A DNA stretch of 64,000 bases from an uncultured Succinivibrionaceae bacterium (GCA_900539665.1 UQCV01000003.1:6585-70584), one strand, 5' to 3'; shown: positions 9,460 through 19,311, counted from the stretch's first letter. Numbers and translations: made by a program. Notes: generated by a model not told the origin, from the sequence alone.

Positions 9460-11586
9460 CTAATCAGCAGGACGAGCCACGATAGTACGGGTATCGTCAT
9501 CAATACGGGCTAACTGTACTTTAATAGTTTGGCTAAGTTCATAGCGTTTAGTGCCGTCAATCGTAATGATACCGGTAGTGTTATCTGAGACGATACGGGT
9601 ACGGTCGGAGCAAATAAAACTACTTGGAATAAAGGCGCTAGCACCATTAGCGATGAGATGAACTCGGCAACCACCACGAGAAATATCAAAAATTTCCGCT
9701 TCAAATATAGTCCCGGCTTCGAGATCTGGCTTGAGGTAGTTGATGTACAACCAATCTTTTACGTTTCGTTCAGCGATACGATTATTCTTCTTAGCCAAAT
9801 TCATGCCTTCGATAGTGGTATCGTCCGGAATTTTTGGTTGGCTATTTTTGTTTAAGAAAGATTTAATCAAACGATGATTGATCATGTCGCCGTATTTTCT
9901 AATTGGAGAAGTCCAAGTAGCGTAATAATCAAGACCTAAACCATAGTGTGGCCCTGGAACTGGAGACATTTCCGCAAAGGTTTGCATTTTACGTAGGCGG
10001 GCATCGAGGTAGGTGTTACCAGTTGAATCGATCCAACGTTTAACTGCAGAAAAACCAGCAATGCTTTCTAAGGTTTCTTGGTCTGCATATGGACATTCGT
10101 ATTCTTTGAGTAAGGCAATAGTATCCTGCATTTTTTCAGGATCAATACCCATGTGAATATTAAAGATGCCGGCTTTAAAGTGTTCAGCTAAGAAACGCCC
10201 AGCGCAGGTGTTAGCCACAATCATTGATTCTTCAACGATCTTATTGGCAATTCTACGGTGTACCACGATGATTTCTTTAAGAGCGCCATTGTCATCAAGA
10301 ACGAAGTCGTAATCAGGCTTATCTCTAAAAACAGAGGCATGAATGCTTCTATAGGTCGAACGCGCTACGCAGAACTGTTCTAATAGCTTGATTTGTTCTT
10401 CGACGTGTGGAGTTGGCTTAAAGTCAGTTGGCTGACCTTCAAGGAAATCGGATACTTTATCGTAGATAAGCTTACCTTGAGATTTAATAACTGCAAGCAT
10501 GAATCTCGTATTGTCGTGAATAACTTCACCATCAGCTTTGATGTGAATTTCGGCCACAATAACTTTACGTTCTTCATTTTCACGCAAAGAACAAAGGTCG
10601 TCACTCATGCGGCGTGGTAACATCGGAATGTCTCTACCAGGAAGGTAGATAGAAAAAGCTCTATGGGCTGCCTCTGCATCAAGTGGAGTATCTTCGGCGA
10701 TATAACCGGTTGGATCCGCAATAGCGACCATAAGTTTCCAGCCACCTTCTGGGAGTGCTGAAACATAGAGTGCGTCATCCATATCCTTTGTTTTTTCACT
10801 GTCGATAGTGACAAATGGTAAAGCAGTTAGATCTTCGCGTTCTAAGGCTTCATCTAAGAACGGATAGGCTCCTAAATCATCAGGACATTTCTTTGGTAAA
10901 TCGAGTTCACGTAGCACAACCCACCATGGAGCTTGTGGATCGTTTGCATAGGTAATGTATTCGGTAACTTCGGCCATATGGTATCTTTGTGTGTTCATAG
11001 CGTGTTCTTTAAGGTTAGCTATAACCCAATCACCTTCTTGTAAAACTACATCTTTACCGAGGGTGGATTTAGCTCGAATTACGTTGCGAATACAAGGATG
11101 GTCTGGTACGACATTAAGAAAACCATTAACGTATTTAACGCGCGCAAGGAAACGGGTTAAATATGGTTCGATTAAGGCGATTGGTTCAGCCTGTGAACGG
11201 TCACCATTAGTTTTAATTTTGGCAGAAATACGATCCCCATGGATTAGGTTACGCATAGCTGGAGGCGGAATAAAGAAGCTATCGCGGCCATCAGTTTCTA
11301 AAAAGCCAAAACCCTTATCCGTCGCTTTAACCACGCCTTCAATAAAGCCTGAACCAAGCGCGGTATTATTGTGATTAACATTGGTGTTTGGTTTGGTTGT
11401 TTGTGGCTGAGATAATACTGGTTTTTGTGGAGTTCGGTTGCCAGATTTTACGACGTTAGTTGGCTTGTTGTTGGTTTCGTTTTTAATTGGTTTGATAGCC
11501 GGGGTTTGATTTTGGTTGTCACCGGATTTTTTATTATCAGCTTTGTACTGTTTTTTAAGTTGCTGAAGAATTGGATTATTAAACAT
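9460..11586 (-). CDS. rnb: Exoribonuclease II with an inserted N-terminal linker
   Basis: RNase II degrades single-stranded RNA 3' to 5'. The N-terminus MFNNPILQQLKKQ and the cold-shock domain (VVKATDKGFGFLE, from about residue 82) match RNase II rather than RNase R. The catalytic aspartates lie in VTIDSEKTKDMDDA, followed by the RNB domain and an S1 domain. The protein has 708 residues against about 644 in E. coli. The extra length is a low-complexity Asn/Lys/Thr/Pro/Gln stretch at about 16-80 that separates the N-terminal helix from the first cold-shock domain. No frameshift is seen. Identification is firm; the linker is unusual. Confidence 0.95.
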   Translation of the reverse strand: MFNNPILQQLKKQYKADNKKSGDNQNQTPAIKPIKNETNNKPTNVVKSGNRTPQKPVLSQPQTTKPNTNVNHNNTALGSGFIEGVVKATDKGFGFLETDGRDSFFIPPPAMRNLIHGDRISAKIKTNGDRSQAEPIALIEPYLTRFLARVKYVNGFLNVVPDHPCIRNVIRAKSTLGKDVVLQEGDWVIANLKEHAMNTQRYHMAEVTEYITYANDPQAPWWVVLRELDLPKKCPDDLGAYPFLDEALEREDLTALPFVTIDSEKTKDMDDALYVSALPEGGWKLMVAIADPTGYIAEDTPLDAEAAHRAFSIYLPGRDIPMLPRRMSDDLCSLRENEERKVIVAEIHIKADGEVIHDNTRFMLAVIKSQGKLIYDKVSDFLEGQPTDFKPTPHVEEQIKLLEQFCVARSTYRSIHASVFRDKPDYDFVLDDNGALKEIIVVHRRIANKIVEESMIVANTCAGRFLAEHFKAGIFNIHMGIDPEKMQDTIALLKEYECPYADQETLESIAGFSAVKRWIDSTGNTYLDARLRKMQTFAEMSPVPGPHYGLGLDYYATWTSPIRKYGDMINHRLIKSFLNKNSQPKIPDDTTIEGMNLAKKNNRIAERNVKDWLYINYLKPDLEAGTIFEAEIFDISRGGCRVHLIANGASAFIPSSFICSDRTRIVSDNTTGIITIDGTKRYELSQTIKVQLARIDDDTRTIVARPAD

Positions 11587-11731
11587 ATGTTTCCTGTATT
11601 TTTACGAATGGCTACCTGCCATCAGACATTTCCATTTTTTTTGCGCATGTTCGTATTTTAAAGGTAATTAAAGGCACTGTCTAAATATATTTATGTAAAG
11701 CCAACTTCGGTTCAATTAGTCGGTTTATTCT

Positions 11732-13189
11732 TTAATTATTTGTTAGTTTATTTTGCGCATAACGAATGAATTCTTGGCGTTTTATTTTAAGGTTATTGTC
11801 AAGTTGGTTAGGCCATGGCAGAAAGATTTTAGGAATATATATAGCATTTAATTTGGGTTGTAATTTTTCTTTTATAAAGGCTAGGGAGAGTTTTGTTTTA
11901 ATGATGGCGCATGCTACGTGTCCCCAGGTTTCATCAGGTATTGGTACGATGACACAAGCCTCGATTCCTTCAATACTTAAAAGTACTTTTTCTATAGTTT
12001 CAGGGCAAATGTTTTCCCCTCCACTTATAAACATGTTATCACGTCGGCCTTTGATGCTTAAACCTTGGGGAGATAGTTCCCCTAAATCTCCTGTGTGTAA
12101 AAAACCGTTTGGATCTGTTATGGGGTTTATATGACCTTCTATGAGTAATCCACAAGCGATAGTCGGACCTTTGATGAGAATTTCTCCAGCGCAAATTTTG
12201 ACCTCATGAAAAGGCAGTGGCTGGGCTCTAATAACGTCTTGTTCTAAACTTATTTCTGAGGTGCAAACTTGAGCAGCAGTTTCCGTCATGCCATAAGTAG
12301 CAAAAAGTTTAAGTTTAGGACAAAGGTCTTGTAGTTTTTTTACTAGTTTTATGGTGATTGGGGCGCCTCCTAGTATTACAGCCCTAACTTTTGAAGTGTT
12401 TAATGGCGCTTTTGGGTCGTTTATAAGCCTTAAAAGTTGAGTTGGGACTAAGGACATGACCGTGACTCCCATTTCTTTTATTTTGAGGGCTAAATTAGAC
12501 GCACGAGCGTCTAACGGTAAAACTATGGTGGCCCCTGAGAGCAAAGCGCGAAACACGATAGCTTGGCCACCTACATGGTTAAGAGGCAAGCTTAAGAGGT
12601 AGCGGTCGTTGGTCTTCAATTCGAGCCCTGATTCGGCTCCAACCGCTGAAAGGATATGGGCTTTTAGGTTGTGGACAATTTTTTTGGGGGTGCCTGTAGA
12701 ACCAGAGCTAAGCATGATATTTATGGGTTTGGTGTAATCAATGTCTGGCACTGCAATAGTGGCAGATTTACTATTTTTTTGTTGCGCGTTATTTTGCGCG
12801 GTAGTTTGGGTCCATAAAACTAGATCTAGATAAAAAGCATTTAACGCTTTACATATTGCTTCATTTTCGGTTGCAGTATTTTTAGCGGAGCATGGAATAA
12901 AAGTCCTCCCTGATCTGAAACATGCAAGAAGTAAAACTAGGTAGTCTATGGTTGGTATGGCTCGAAAAATTAGGGGGCGCTTTAAAGTGCCTACGTCTTT
13001 AGGTAATATTTGGTTAAGTGTATCTAAGGCTTGATTTACTAGGTGGTTTAGTTCTTGAAAATTAAGCTTGGTGACACCATCGGTGATAGCTGTTTGCTCA
13101 GAAAAAATTTGCGCGGCTCGAGCTAATGGATCAGGGCCAAATTTAGTGGTTAAAACTTGGTGCGCGTAATTTGAGAGATTAAATGTCAT
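11732..13189 (-). CDS. menE: o-Succinylbenzoate-CoA ligase
   Basis: MenE activates o-succinylbenzoate with ATP and CoA in menaquinone synthesis. It belongs to the adenylate-forming ANL superfamily: the phosphate loop is LSSGSTGTPKK, followed by TYGMTETAAQVC, HTGDLGEL and the hinge/A8 region KGRRDNMFISGGENICPE. At 485 residues it is slightly longer than the roughly 450 of E. coli. It is the last gene of the men run, after menC with a 102-base gap, and rnb follows 145 bases later on the same strand. The ANL call is firm; the MenE assignment also uses context. Confidence 0.93.
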   Translation of the reverse strand: MTFNLSNYAHQVLTTKFGPDPLARAAQIFSEQTAITDGVTKLNFQELNHLVNQALDTLNQILPKDVGTLKRPLIFRAIPTIDYLVLLLACFRSGRTFIPCSAKNTATENEAICKALNAFYLDLVLWTQTTAQNNAQQKNSKSATIAVPDIDYTKPINIMLSSGSTGTPKKIVHNLKAHILSAVGAESGLELKTNDRYLLSLPLNHVGGQAIVFRALLSGATIVLPLDARASNLALKIKEMGVTVMSLVPTQLLRLINDPKAPLNTSKVRAVILGGAPITIKLVKKLQDLCPKLKLFATYGMTETAAQVCTSEISLEQDVIRAQPLPFHEVKICAGEILIKGPTIACGLLIEGHINPITDPNGFLHTGDLGELSPQGLSIKGRRDNMFISGGENICPETIEKVLLSIEGIEACVIVPIPDETWGHVACAIIKTKLSLAFIKEKLQPKLNAIYIPKIFLPWPNQLDNNLKIKRQEFIRYAQNKLTNN

Positions 13190-13291
13190 ACCAAAGCCTT
13201 AGATGCATGCATGGAAAAATTTCGTAATGTTTTTGTGGGTAAATAAAAATTAGCTAGAAAGTTGGCCCTAATCTCGCCAACCAAAGAAGAA

Positions 13292-14236
13292 CTAAAATAT
13301 TTCTTCTTTGGTACAGGTAGCCCAAAAAGTTTCTTCGGTCCAAGCTTGGGGAGCAAAGTACTTTAAGGTATCTGTACCTGGGGGATTTAATTTTAGGGCG
13401 GTAGAAAGGCGTTCTAAATATCTTAGGCCAATCACGCTTTCAAAGGAAGAACTTAGGATTAAATGTTGGTTTAGTGCATCTAATTTGAGCTTAGAGTGAA
13501 GTTTGGGAGTATTTATGATATTAGGCAAAATTTGAGTGGTAAGCGCCAAATTAAGCGTAGGTTTTTGGACTAAATACCAAGATGTTGGCAAGTTTGGGGC
13601 ATGGGTAGATAAGAATTCTAAAATATTGCCACGCGCTAGTTCATCTAAGCCTAACGGGGCTACTATTTGGCAGGAACTCTCGAGATCTGAGCACGGATCT
13701 TCTAGGTATAACAGTTGTGGCCCTAGAATGGCAACTACGTTTTGGGCATCTTTAAGAGACAAAGTGCAATTAGCATCAATAATGAATTTAGCTAAAGGAA
13801 AATAGTCTACAAGCTTGGTAAGAAGTTTGCACTCGTCATCCCAAGCATAGAGGCCAACTTTAAGCTTAAATATCCTAGCGCCTGCGGTGTAAAGTGGGGT
13901 AATAATTTGAGGAATTTGGGCGGGACTTCCTAAAACAAACTTATATGGTTTGGTTGGTTCAAAACTTCGCAAAGGGAAATGGAGCATTAGCCAAGCCATA
14001 GCGCAAGAGGGCAAGGTAGGCGTGTATGTGGTTCCGTTATTTAAGGCTCGAACCATAACTTTACTTTCAGCAAAAGCATCGGCATACGTTTCGGGGGAAA
14101 AATATGGCAATGGTGCGATTTCACCCACTCCTGATGGGGTTTTTATCAAAAGCCCCCGGCGTTCATTGACGAGGCCACCCTGCATTTTTATGGGGTGTTT
14201 AAATGGGATTTGGTAGCTAAAAAGTCTTGCCGTCAT
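13292..14236 (-). CDS. menC: o-Succinylbenzoate synthase
   Basis: MenC dehydrates SHCHC to o-succinylbenzoate. It is an enolase-superfamily enzyme of 314 residues (E. coli about 320). The second lysine of the KxK motif is in FKLKVGL, and the metal ligands are in FIIDAN (Asp), YLEDPC (Glu) and LDELAR (Asp), with the opposing catalytic lysine in YLVQKPT. The order matches the family. A 138-base spacer with a strong inverted repeat separates it from menB upstream. Confidence 0.93.
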   Translation of the reverse strand: MTARLFSYQIPFKHPIKMQGGLVNERRGLLIKTPSGVGEIAPLPYFSPETYADAFAESKVMVRALNNGTTYTPTLPSCAMAWLMLHFPLRSFEPTKPYKFVLGSPAQIPQIITPLYTAGARIFKLKVGLYAWDDECKLLTKLVDYFPLAKFIIDANCTLSLKDAQNVVAILGPQLLYLEDPCSDLESSCQIVAPLGLDELARGNILEFLSTHAPNLPTSWYLVQKPTLNLALTTQILPNIINTPKLHSKLKLDALNQHLILSSSFESVIGLRYLERLSTALKLNPPGTDTLKYFAPQAWTEETFWATCTKEEIF

Positions 14237-14318
14237 AGAGTAAATTTTGCAAATTATGGTGATATCACGCCCAAATCTAACGAAAATTAGGGTTAAATCA
14301 TTAGTTAGAAGACCTAAA

Positions 14319-14347
14319 TTAAGACCGAAGCTTGGCTTTGGTCTTAA
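14319..14347. repeat. 13-bp inverted repeat between menB and menC
   Basis: TTAAGACCGAAGC pairs with GCTTTGGTCTTAA, allowing one G-U pair, around a three-base loop. It lies in the menB-menC spacer. It lacks a long U-tract in either direction, so it may be a weak terminator or a processing or stability hairpin inside the men transcript. Confidence 0.55.
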
Positions 14348-14374
14348 ATAACTTACGTTACGAGGCGTAAAGAA

Positions 14375-15235
14375 TTAAGGGTTACGCTTAAATTTAGAGA
14401 AATCAGGGCGTCTCTTTTCGTTAAAAGCGTTGCGTCCTTCTTGGCCTTCTTCAGTCATATAGAACAACATAGTGGCATTGCCCGCAAGCTCTTGTAAACC
14501 AGTCTGGCCATCACAATCAGCGTTTAAGGCAGACTTGAGGCAACGTAAAGCAAGTGGGCTTTGACACAGCATTTCACGGCACCAAGCTACGGTTTCTTTT
14601 TCGAGGTCAGCTAGTGGGACAACGGTATTAACCAACCCCATTTCTAAAGCTTCTTGAGCGTTATATTGACGGCATAAGAACCAAATTTCACGTGCTTTTT
14701 TCTGCCCTACGATGCGAGCCATGTAGGAAGCCCCAAAGCCACCATCAAATGAACCAACCTTTGGTCCGGTTTGTCCAAAAACTGCATTTTCAGCTGCAAT
14801 GGTAAGGTCACAAACTAAGTGTAGAACGTGACCACCACCTATAGCATAACCTGCCACCATGGCCACTACTGGTTTAGGACAAGTTCTAATTTGGCGCTGA
14901 AGATCTAATACATTGAGATGGTGAACACCTGAGTCGTCTTTGTACCCACCATAGTCACCACGGATTTTTTGGTCACCGCCTGAACAAAAAGCAAGATCGC
15001 CTGCGCCGGTAAAGACAATAGCTCCAATATCAGCATCGAAACGGGCATCATTTAAAGCATCTTGCATTTCCATAACGGTCTTAGGGCGAAATGCATTTCT
15101 CACTTGAGGACGGTTGATGGTAATTTTGGCAATACCATCAGCTGATTTATGGTAGAGGATGTCGGTATATTTACGTTCTGCAGTAAGTTCATGCCATTCC
15201 ACTGGAGCATAAAGAGCGGGGTCGTTTTTTTTCAT
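14375..15235 (-). CDS. menB: 1,4-Dihydroxy-2-naphthoyl-CoA synthase
   Basis: MenB closes the second ring of the naphthoquinone from o-succinylbenzoyl-CoA. The 286-residue protein matches E. coli MenB (285) and has the crotonase fold: FCSGGDQKIRGDYGG, the oxyanion-hole region GYAIGGGHVLHLVCDLTIA, and FGQTGPKVGSFDGGFG, the signature that distinguishes MenB from other crotonases. It lies between menH (47-base gap) and menC. Confidence 0.97.
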   Translation of the reverse strand: MKKNDPALYAPVEWHELTAERKYTDILYHKSADGIAKITINRPQVRNAFRPKTVMEMQDALNDARFDADIGAIVFTGAGDLAFCSGGDQKIRGDYGGYKDDSGVHHLNVLDLQRQIRTCPKPVVAMVAGYAIGGGHVLHLVCDLTIAAENAVFGQTGPKVGSFDGGFGASYMARIVGQKKAREIWFLCRQYNAQEALEMGLVNTVVPLADLEKETVAWCREMLCQSPLALRCLKSALNADCDGQTGLQELAGNATMLFYMTEEGQEGRNAFNEKRRPDFSKFKRNP

Positions 15236-15282
15236 AAAAATCCTTAATCTTAGAGGTTAGAACTTTGGGTTAAAGTTCGTAA

Positions 15283-16044
15283 TTAATCGTTGTTAGCAGG
15301 AATTAAGTTAGTAGCTAATAAAAAATCCTTGGTGTTGGCGATGACGGCGCTCATATTAGCAAAATGGCAGTTGTGACCTGCTTTGGGTATTTCTTTAACT
15401 ACTAAGTTAGGGTTTTGATAACCAGTAAGTTGGGTCCCGATTTTTTTAAATTTTTCATCACGACTACCATGGAGGAAGAGGACCGGAAGATCTAATTGTT
15501 TCAGCATAGGACCAAAAAAAGGCATCCGACCAAGAGACAAGTCTTCTAAACAATCAGCCATACGTGCGCCATTGAGATTGGCTTTTTGTTTGATCATAAA
15601 TTTACGATCTTCATCGTTTAGATCGGCAAATACCCGTTGTTGATACCATTTACTTAACGTGTCTACCATTGGTTGAGTACGGAAATTTTCTGCCCAAACA
15701 TGATCGGCTTTTTGTCGCTCTTTGGCTTCGTTTTTATCGGCCAAACCAATAGCCGCACTCTCAAGAATTAGGCCTTTAACCTTTACTTTGGGGCGACTTT
15801 GGTTCAATACGTAATTGAGAGCTAAACGGCCCCCTAAAGAATAACCGTACAAAACACATTCTTTTACTTTTAGACCAATAAGCTGTTCTTCTAACCAATC
15901 TCCAGCGTTATCAAAAGTAACTCGCGCATCGCTACACCCGTGGCCTGGCAACGAAATCATTTCTGTTGGACAGGGCATAGAAGCCGCTAACCATAAAAAT
16001 TCACGTGGGGCCCCCATAAAGCCATGTAAAAAGACGATATGCAT
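15283..16044 (-). CDS. menH: SHCHC synthase, alpha/beta hydrolase
   Basis: MenH removes pyruvate from SEPHCHC to give SHCHC. The 253-residue protein is an alpha/beta hydrolase: FLHGFMGAP near the start, nucleophile elbow GYSLGG, acid segment LHGSRDEKF and catalytic His in KAGHNCHF. The specific function rests on its place between menD and menB, where enterobacterial menH sits. The Shine-Dalgarno (AGGAG) is good. Confidence 0.92.
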   Translation of the reverse strand: MHIVFLHGFMGAPREFLWLAASMPCPTEMISLPGHGCSDARVTFDNAGDWLEEQLIGLKVKECVLYGYSLGGRLALNYVLNQSRPKVKVKGLILESAAIGLADKNEAKERQKADHVWAENFRTQPMVDTLSKWYQQRVFADLNDEDRKFMIKQKANLNGARMADCLEDLSLGRMPFFGPMLKQLDLPVLFLHGSRDEKFKKIGTQLTGYQNPNLVVKEIPKAGHNCHFANMSAVIANTKDFLLATNLIPANND

Positions 16045-16167
16045 GATGTGCTCCTATTTAATCATTTAGTATTTTTGAGTATGGTTATACTTTAATTTTA
16101 TAAAATTGAGTATAGCCAACGCTATTTTTGGTGAACTCTTTGCTTACTTTACACCTTTAGTGGCCAA

Positions 16168-17835
16168 TTAGGATGCCATAAATTTGTTAAAAGCTGCAAA
16201 ACCTTGCTCTGGGCTAAAGCGACATTCTAGTAGCTGACCCGTTATGTTTTGATTTGGAGTTGCAAGCAAACTTCGTAAATGCTCCACAGAATTAACTAGG
16301 CAGGCCTTTAAGCCCAAAGACTTAGCTATAGCTACAAAATCAACATCAGGGGCGTTGATAAAAAATTCATTTTTAATTTTTGGGTCCTCAATTGGGAACT
16401 TTTCAAAAATTCTCCCGCCATTGTTATTAAATATAACCAATCTTAGTGGCACTTTTTTTAGAATTGTTAGACTTGAAATATCATAAAGTGCGGAAGTATC
16501 ACCAATTAAGGCTAAAGTCGGTCCTTTAGTAAAAGCGATACCGGCTGCGGTTGCAATTAAACCGTCAATGCCAGAAATGCCTCGATTAGTGTAAATGTTT
16601 TTATGTGTATCTAGCACTATGTCGGCGTAGCGAGCAACTAGGCTATTGCCAATAAAAATGTTGTTTTCTGTAGCCTGGTTTAAAGCAGAGGTATATTCAA
16701 GTTCACTAGCAACTGGAATTTTTAGATTGCTGATTTTTGCTGGGGTCAAAGGCGCTACATGATCCTTATAGACGAGGCTATATTGTTCTGGGAAGGTGGC
16801 TTCTTGTAATTCAGGTGGAAGTAAAACTGAAGCTAAGTTGTGACACGAGGTCAAAACAAAGGTTCCGCCAGAGTTGGTAGCATCGAGGCTCTGGTGATAT
16901 TGGGAACAAAACCAATGGGAGGCGTGTGAGGATTTAATAGCCTTAAGGAGTGGCACGGAGATAAAGCGACCTTCAAAAATTAAAAGGTTTTTGGCATTTA
17001 CTACAAGGTGATAAAGTGCACCTTGGTTTTTTATGTCGTGGGTATAACAAGCGATAATTCCTGGACGCCCTCTAACATTGCTTTGCACATCAGCTAAAAG
17101 AGGGAGTTTAAAGTAGGAAGCTAGGCGATACATGTATTCAGCTTCGTTTGGTGACAATTCACCGGCTAGCAACACGGTTCCTTCTTGGGTAAATAGATCT
17201 TTAATGGTTGCGTTAACAATGCTTAGTGCTTCGTAGTCGAGACTTGCTTTATACTCGGTAATTTCCTTGGTCGATAAAAGCGACTCTTCAGGGGACGGGG
17301 CGCCATAAAGAGGTTCGCGCAGCTCAACATTTAAATGAAGGGGCATATTTTGCACATGTACTTTTTTCACAGCGGTCAAAATTCTAGCCTTCATAACTTG
17401 TGGAGTGATGGCTTCACTTAAAGTTGGCAGATGCAAAAATTCTGCATATGTGCCATAGATATGGTCTTGAACGCAAGTTTGGTTAGCGCCACAGGCACAA
17501 AGTTCGTAGGGGCGATCGGCTGACACAATAATAAGGGGAATATGGCAAGTAAAAGCTTCCATAACCGCCGGAAAAAGATTACCAAGCGCAGTGCCTGAGG
17601 TTGTGATAATCACGGCAGGTTTTTGGCTAGCTTTAGCCGCCCCAAGAGCGACAAAGGCTAAGGCGCGTTCATCAAAATGCACGAAAATAGGATAGTTGTT
17701 TAAAGGAGCGCGACCAAGCGTTTGCAAAAATGGAGCATTGCGGGAGCCAGGGGCGGTAAAGAAACCGCAGGGGTTTAAAGCCGCTAGACAATGAAGAATA
17801 GTTTCGGCGCTTTTAATACTGCTGTTTACGGTCAT
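16168..17835 (-). CDS. menD: SEPHCHC synthase (thiamin diphosphate-dependent MenD)
   Basis: MenD joins isochorismate with 2-oxoglutarate, the first committed step of menaquinone synthesis. The N-terminal FFTAPGSRNAP is typical, followed by TTSGTALGNLFPAVMEA. The C-terminal thiamin-diphosphate/Mg site is GDTSALYD with NNNGGRIFEKFP. I place the start at ATG 17835, which gives 555 residues and aligns with the family. The frame is open further up to a TTG at 17877, but those 14 residues do not look conserved. The start overlaps the end of menF by 23 bases and follows a run of nine T residues; an AAGGA lies 13 bases upstream. Confidence 0.94.
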   Translation of the reverse strand: MTVNSSIKSAETILHCLAALNPCGFFTAPGSRNAPFLQTLGRAPLNNYPIFVHFDERALAFVALGAAKASQKPAVIITTSGTALGNLFPAVMEAFTCHIPLIIVSADRPYELCACGANQTCVQDHIYGTYAEFLHLPTLSEAITPQVMKARILTAVKKVHVQNMPLHLNVELREPLYGAPSPEESLLSTKEITEYKASLDYEALSIVNATIKDLFTQEGTVLLAGELSPNEAEYMYRLASYFKLPLLADVQSNVRGRPGIIACYTHDIKNQGALYHLVVNAKNLLIFEGRFISVPLLKAIKSSHASHWFCSQYHQSLDATNSGGTFVLTSCHNLASVLLPPELQEATFPEQYSLVYKDHVAPLTPAKISNLKIPVASELEYTSALNQATENNIFIGNSLVARYADIVLDTHKNIYTNRGISGIDGLIATAAGIAFTKGPTLALIGDTSALYDISSLTILKKVPLRLVIFNNNGGRIFEKFPIEDPKIKNEFFINAPDVDFVAIAKSLGLKACLVNSVEHLRSLLATPNQNITGQLLECRFSPEQGFAAFNKFMAS

Positions 17836-19195
17836 AAAAAAAAATGAGTCCTTTTCGGTCTGTTTTCTCAGGGGCAAGTCCTGTATTTTTTACAAATTGG
17901 AGAAGATTGGAGGCTTCTTGAGGCCACAAATTTTTTAGAACGGGGTACATTTTATGGGCTGTTTCATGCCATTCTTCTTGCGGTTCTGAGGTGGGCATAA
18001 TACCCGCTCCTGCTAAAATAGTAATGGTAGATGAAGAGATAGTGGCACAACGTAGTAAAACGGCAAAAGTTGCATTCCCCCCCTCGACAAAACCACAGGT
18101 TCCGGCAAAGAGTCCTCGGGGAATTTGGTTATGTCTGTGGATAAAATCTAGGGCTTCGGGGCGTGGAAAACCAGCAATAGCGGGGCTCGGAAATAGGCTG
18201 TGAATAACTTGTAACCAACTAGTGTTGGGGCCTAAGGTCCCAAGTATGGTTGTTGATATGTGTGAAATGTAGGATAAAGCTCTAATGCGAGGAGGCTTGG
18301 TGGAGATACTTGTGCACAATGGTGACAACTCATCGACAATACTTTGTTTTACGACTTCGTTTTCTTGTAGATTTTTAGGGTCTTTGATAAGAGCTTGAGC
18401 TTCAGCAGGTAGGGCAGAACCGGCGAGTGCTTCAGTCGTAAGAGTACGCTTGTGGCAAGTAAATAGTGTTTCAGGCGTATAAGACACAAAGCCATCGGTA
18501 AAAGGTTCAGGATCGTTATCTAGACCTTTATAGCCAAAGAAATATGTTTCTGGGTTTAAAGTTTGGGCTTCTTTTAAAGCTAAGTGCCAAATAGCTAACG
18601 CCGGATCGGCAATAGTGTTTTTTAAACTGACAACTAATGAACGTGAAAAAACTACTTTCTTTAATGAGCTATGATTGGCTTTAGAGTTCGGTTTGGTAAA
18701 TAGTTCGATTTTTTCCTTAAATTCAGGATAGCTTGGCTTTAATAAGAGATTTGAGGGAAAATTGTAACGGCCAAGATCAGCTGTCGCGTTAAAATTAACT
18801 TCTGAAGTTGTTGTCAGCTGCTGAAATATTGCGGCTACTTCTTTAAAACTTGCGGGTATTTTGGTAGCCACGCAGTCAGGTGCTAGTTCTATGCTGATCG
18901 CTTTAGAGGTAATACAAAGATGAAAGGCTGGGGCCCAATCAAGCTTAGTTGCTTGCGCAAAGGGCACTACCATGGCTCTAAATTTAGATGGCAGTGTTTC
19001 TTGACTAATGCCTAGCGCTAAATGCCAAGAATTAGCCAATGTTTTCATGATAAAAAGGCGACTTTGGCTTTGCTGCTGAATCTTTTTACAGAGCCAAAAT
19101 AAAGGCGCCAAACTAAATTCTTTGGTTCTAGGGAAACTTATGTAGCGACAGCTAGCAGATTGAATTTGTAAAAATCTAATTAACTTATCTGGCAT
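17813..19195 (-). CDS. menF: Isochorismate synthase
   Basis: MenF isomerises chorismate to isochorismate. The 460-residue protein has the chorismate-binding fold in its C-terminal half: TEALAGSALP, PSPAIAGFPR, GLFAGTCGFVEGGNATFAV and GAGIMPTSEPQEEWHET. It is slightly longer than E. coli MenF (431). It is the first gene of the minus-strand men run and diverges from menA. A salicylate- or siderophore-type isochorismate synthase is unlikely given the neighbouring men genes. Confidence 0.94.
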   Translation of the reverse strand: MPDKLIRFLQIQSASCRYISFPRTKEFSLAPLFWLCKKIQQQSQSRLFIMKTLANSWHLALGISQETLPSKFRAMVVPFAQATKLDWAPAFHLCITSKAISIELAPDCVATKIPASFKEVAAIFQQLTTTSEVNFNATADLGRYNFPSNLLLKPSYPEFKEKIELFTKPNSKANHSSLKKVVFSRSLVVSLKNTIADPALAIWHLALKEAQTLNPETYFFGYKGLDNDPEPFTDGFVSYTPETLFTCHKRTLTTEALAGSALPAEAQALIKDPKNLQENEVVKQSIVDELSPLCTSISTKPPRIRALSYISHISTTILGTLGPNTSWLQVIHSLFPSPAIAGFPRPEALDFIHRHNQIPRGLFAGTCGFVEGGNATFAVLLRCATISSSTITILAGAGIMPTSEPQEEWHETAHKMYPVLKNLWPQEASNLLQFVKNTGLAPEKTDRKGLIFFYDRKQQY

Positions 19196-19282
19196 AAGGT
19201 TCTCAAACGCGACGTTTTAAAAGCAGACATATTCCCACATAACTGGAAATAAGGCAAAAATCTGTTCTCATTGCTTTTGCAT

Positions 19283-19288
19283 TATAAT
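19283..19288 (+). promoter_or_regulatory. Candidate -10 for menA
   Basis: A perfect TATAAT lies 24 bases before the menA ATG, which would give a leader of about 15-20 bases that still holds the full Shine-Dalgarno. No good -35 is visible. Confidence 0.4.
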
Positions 19289-19311
19289 GATTAATTAACG
19301 GAGGAGTGTAT

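Noticed and set aside
10955..11374. 139-codon plus-strand frame inside rnb
   Set aside because: It is the antisense shadow of a conserved gene, with no ribosome binding site and no recognisable features.
17836..17877. Longer MenD start at TTG 17877
   Set aside because: It has no ribosome binding site, adds unconserved residues, and the ATG at 17835 aligns with the family.
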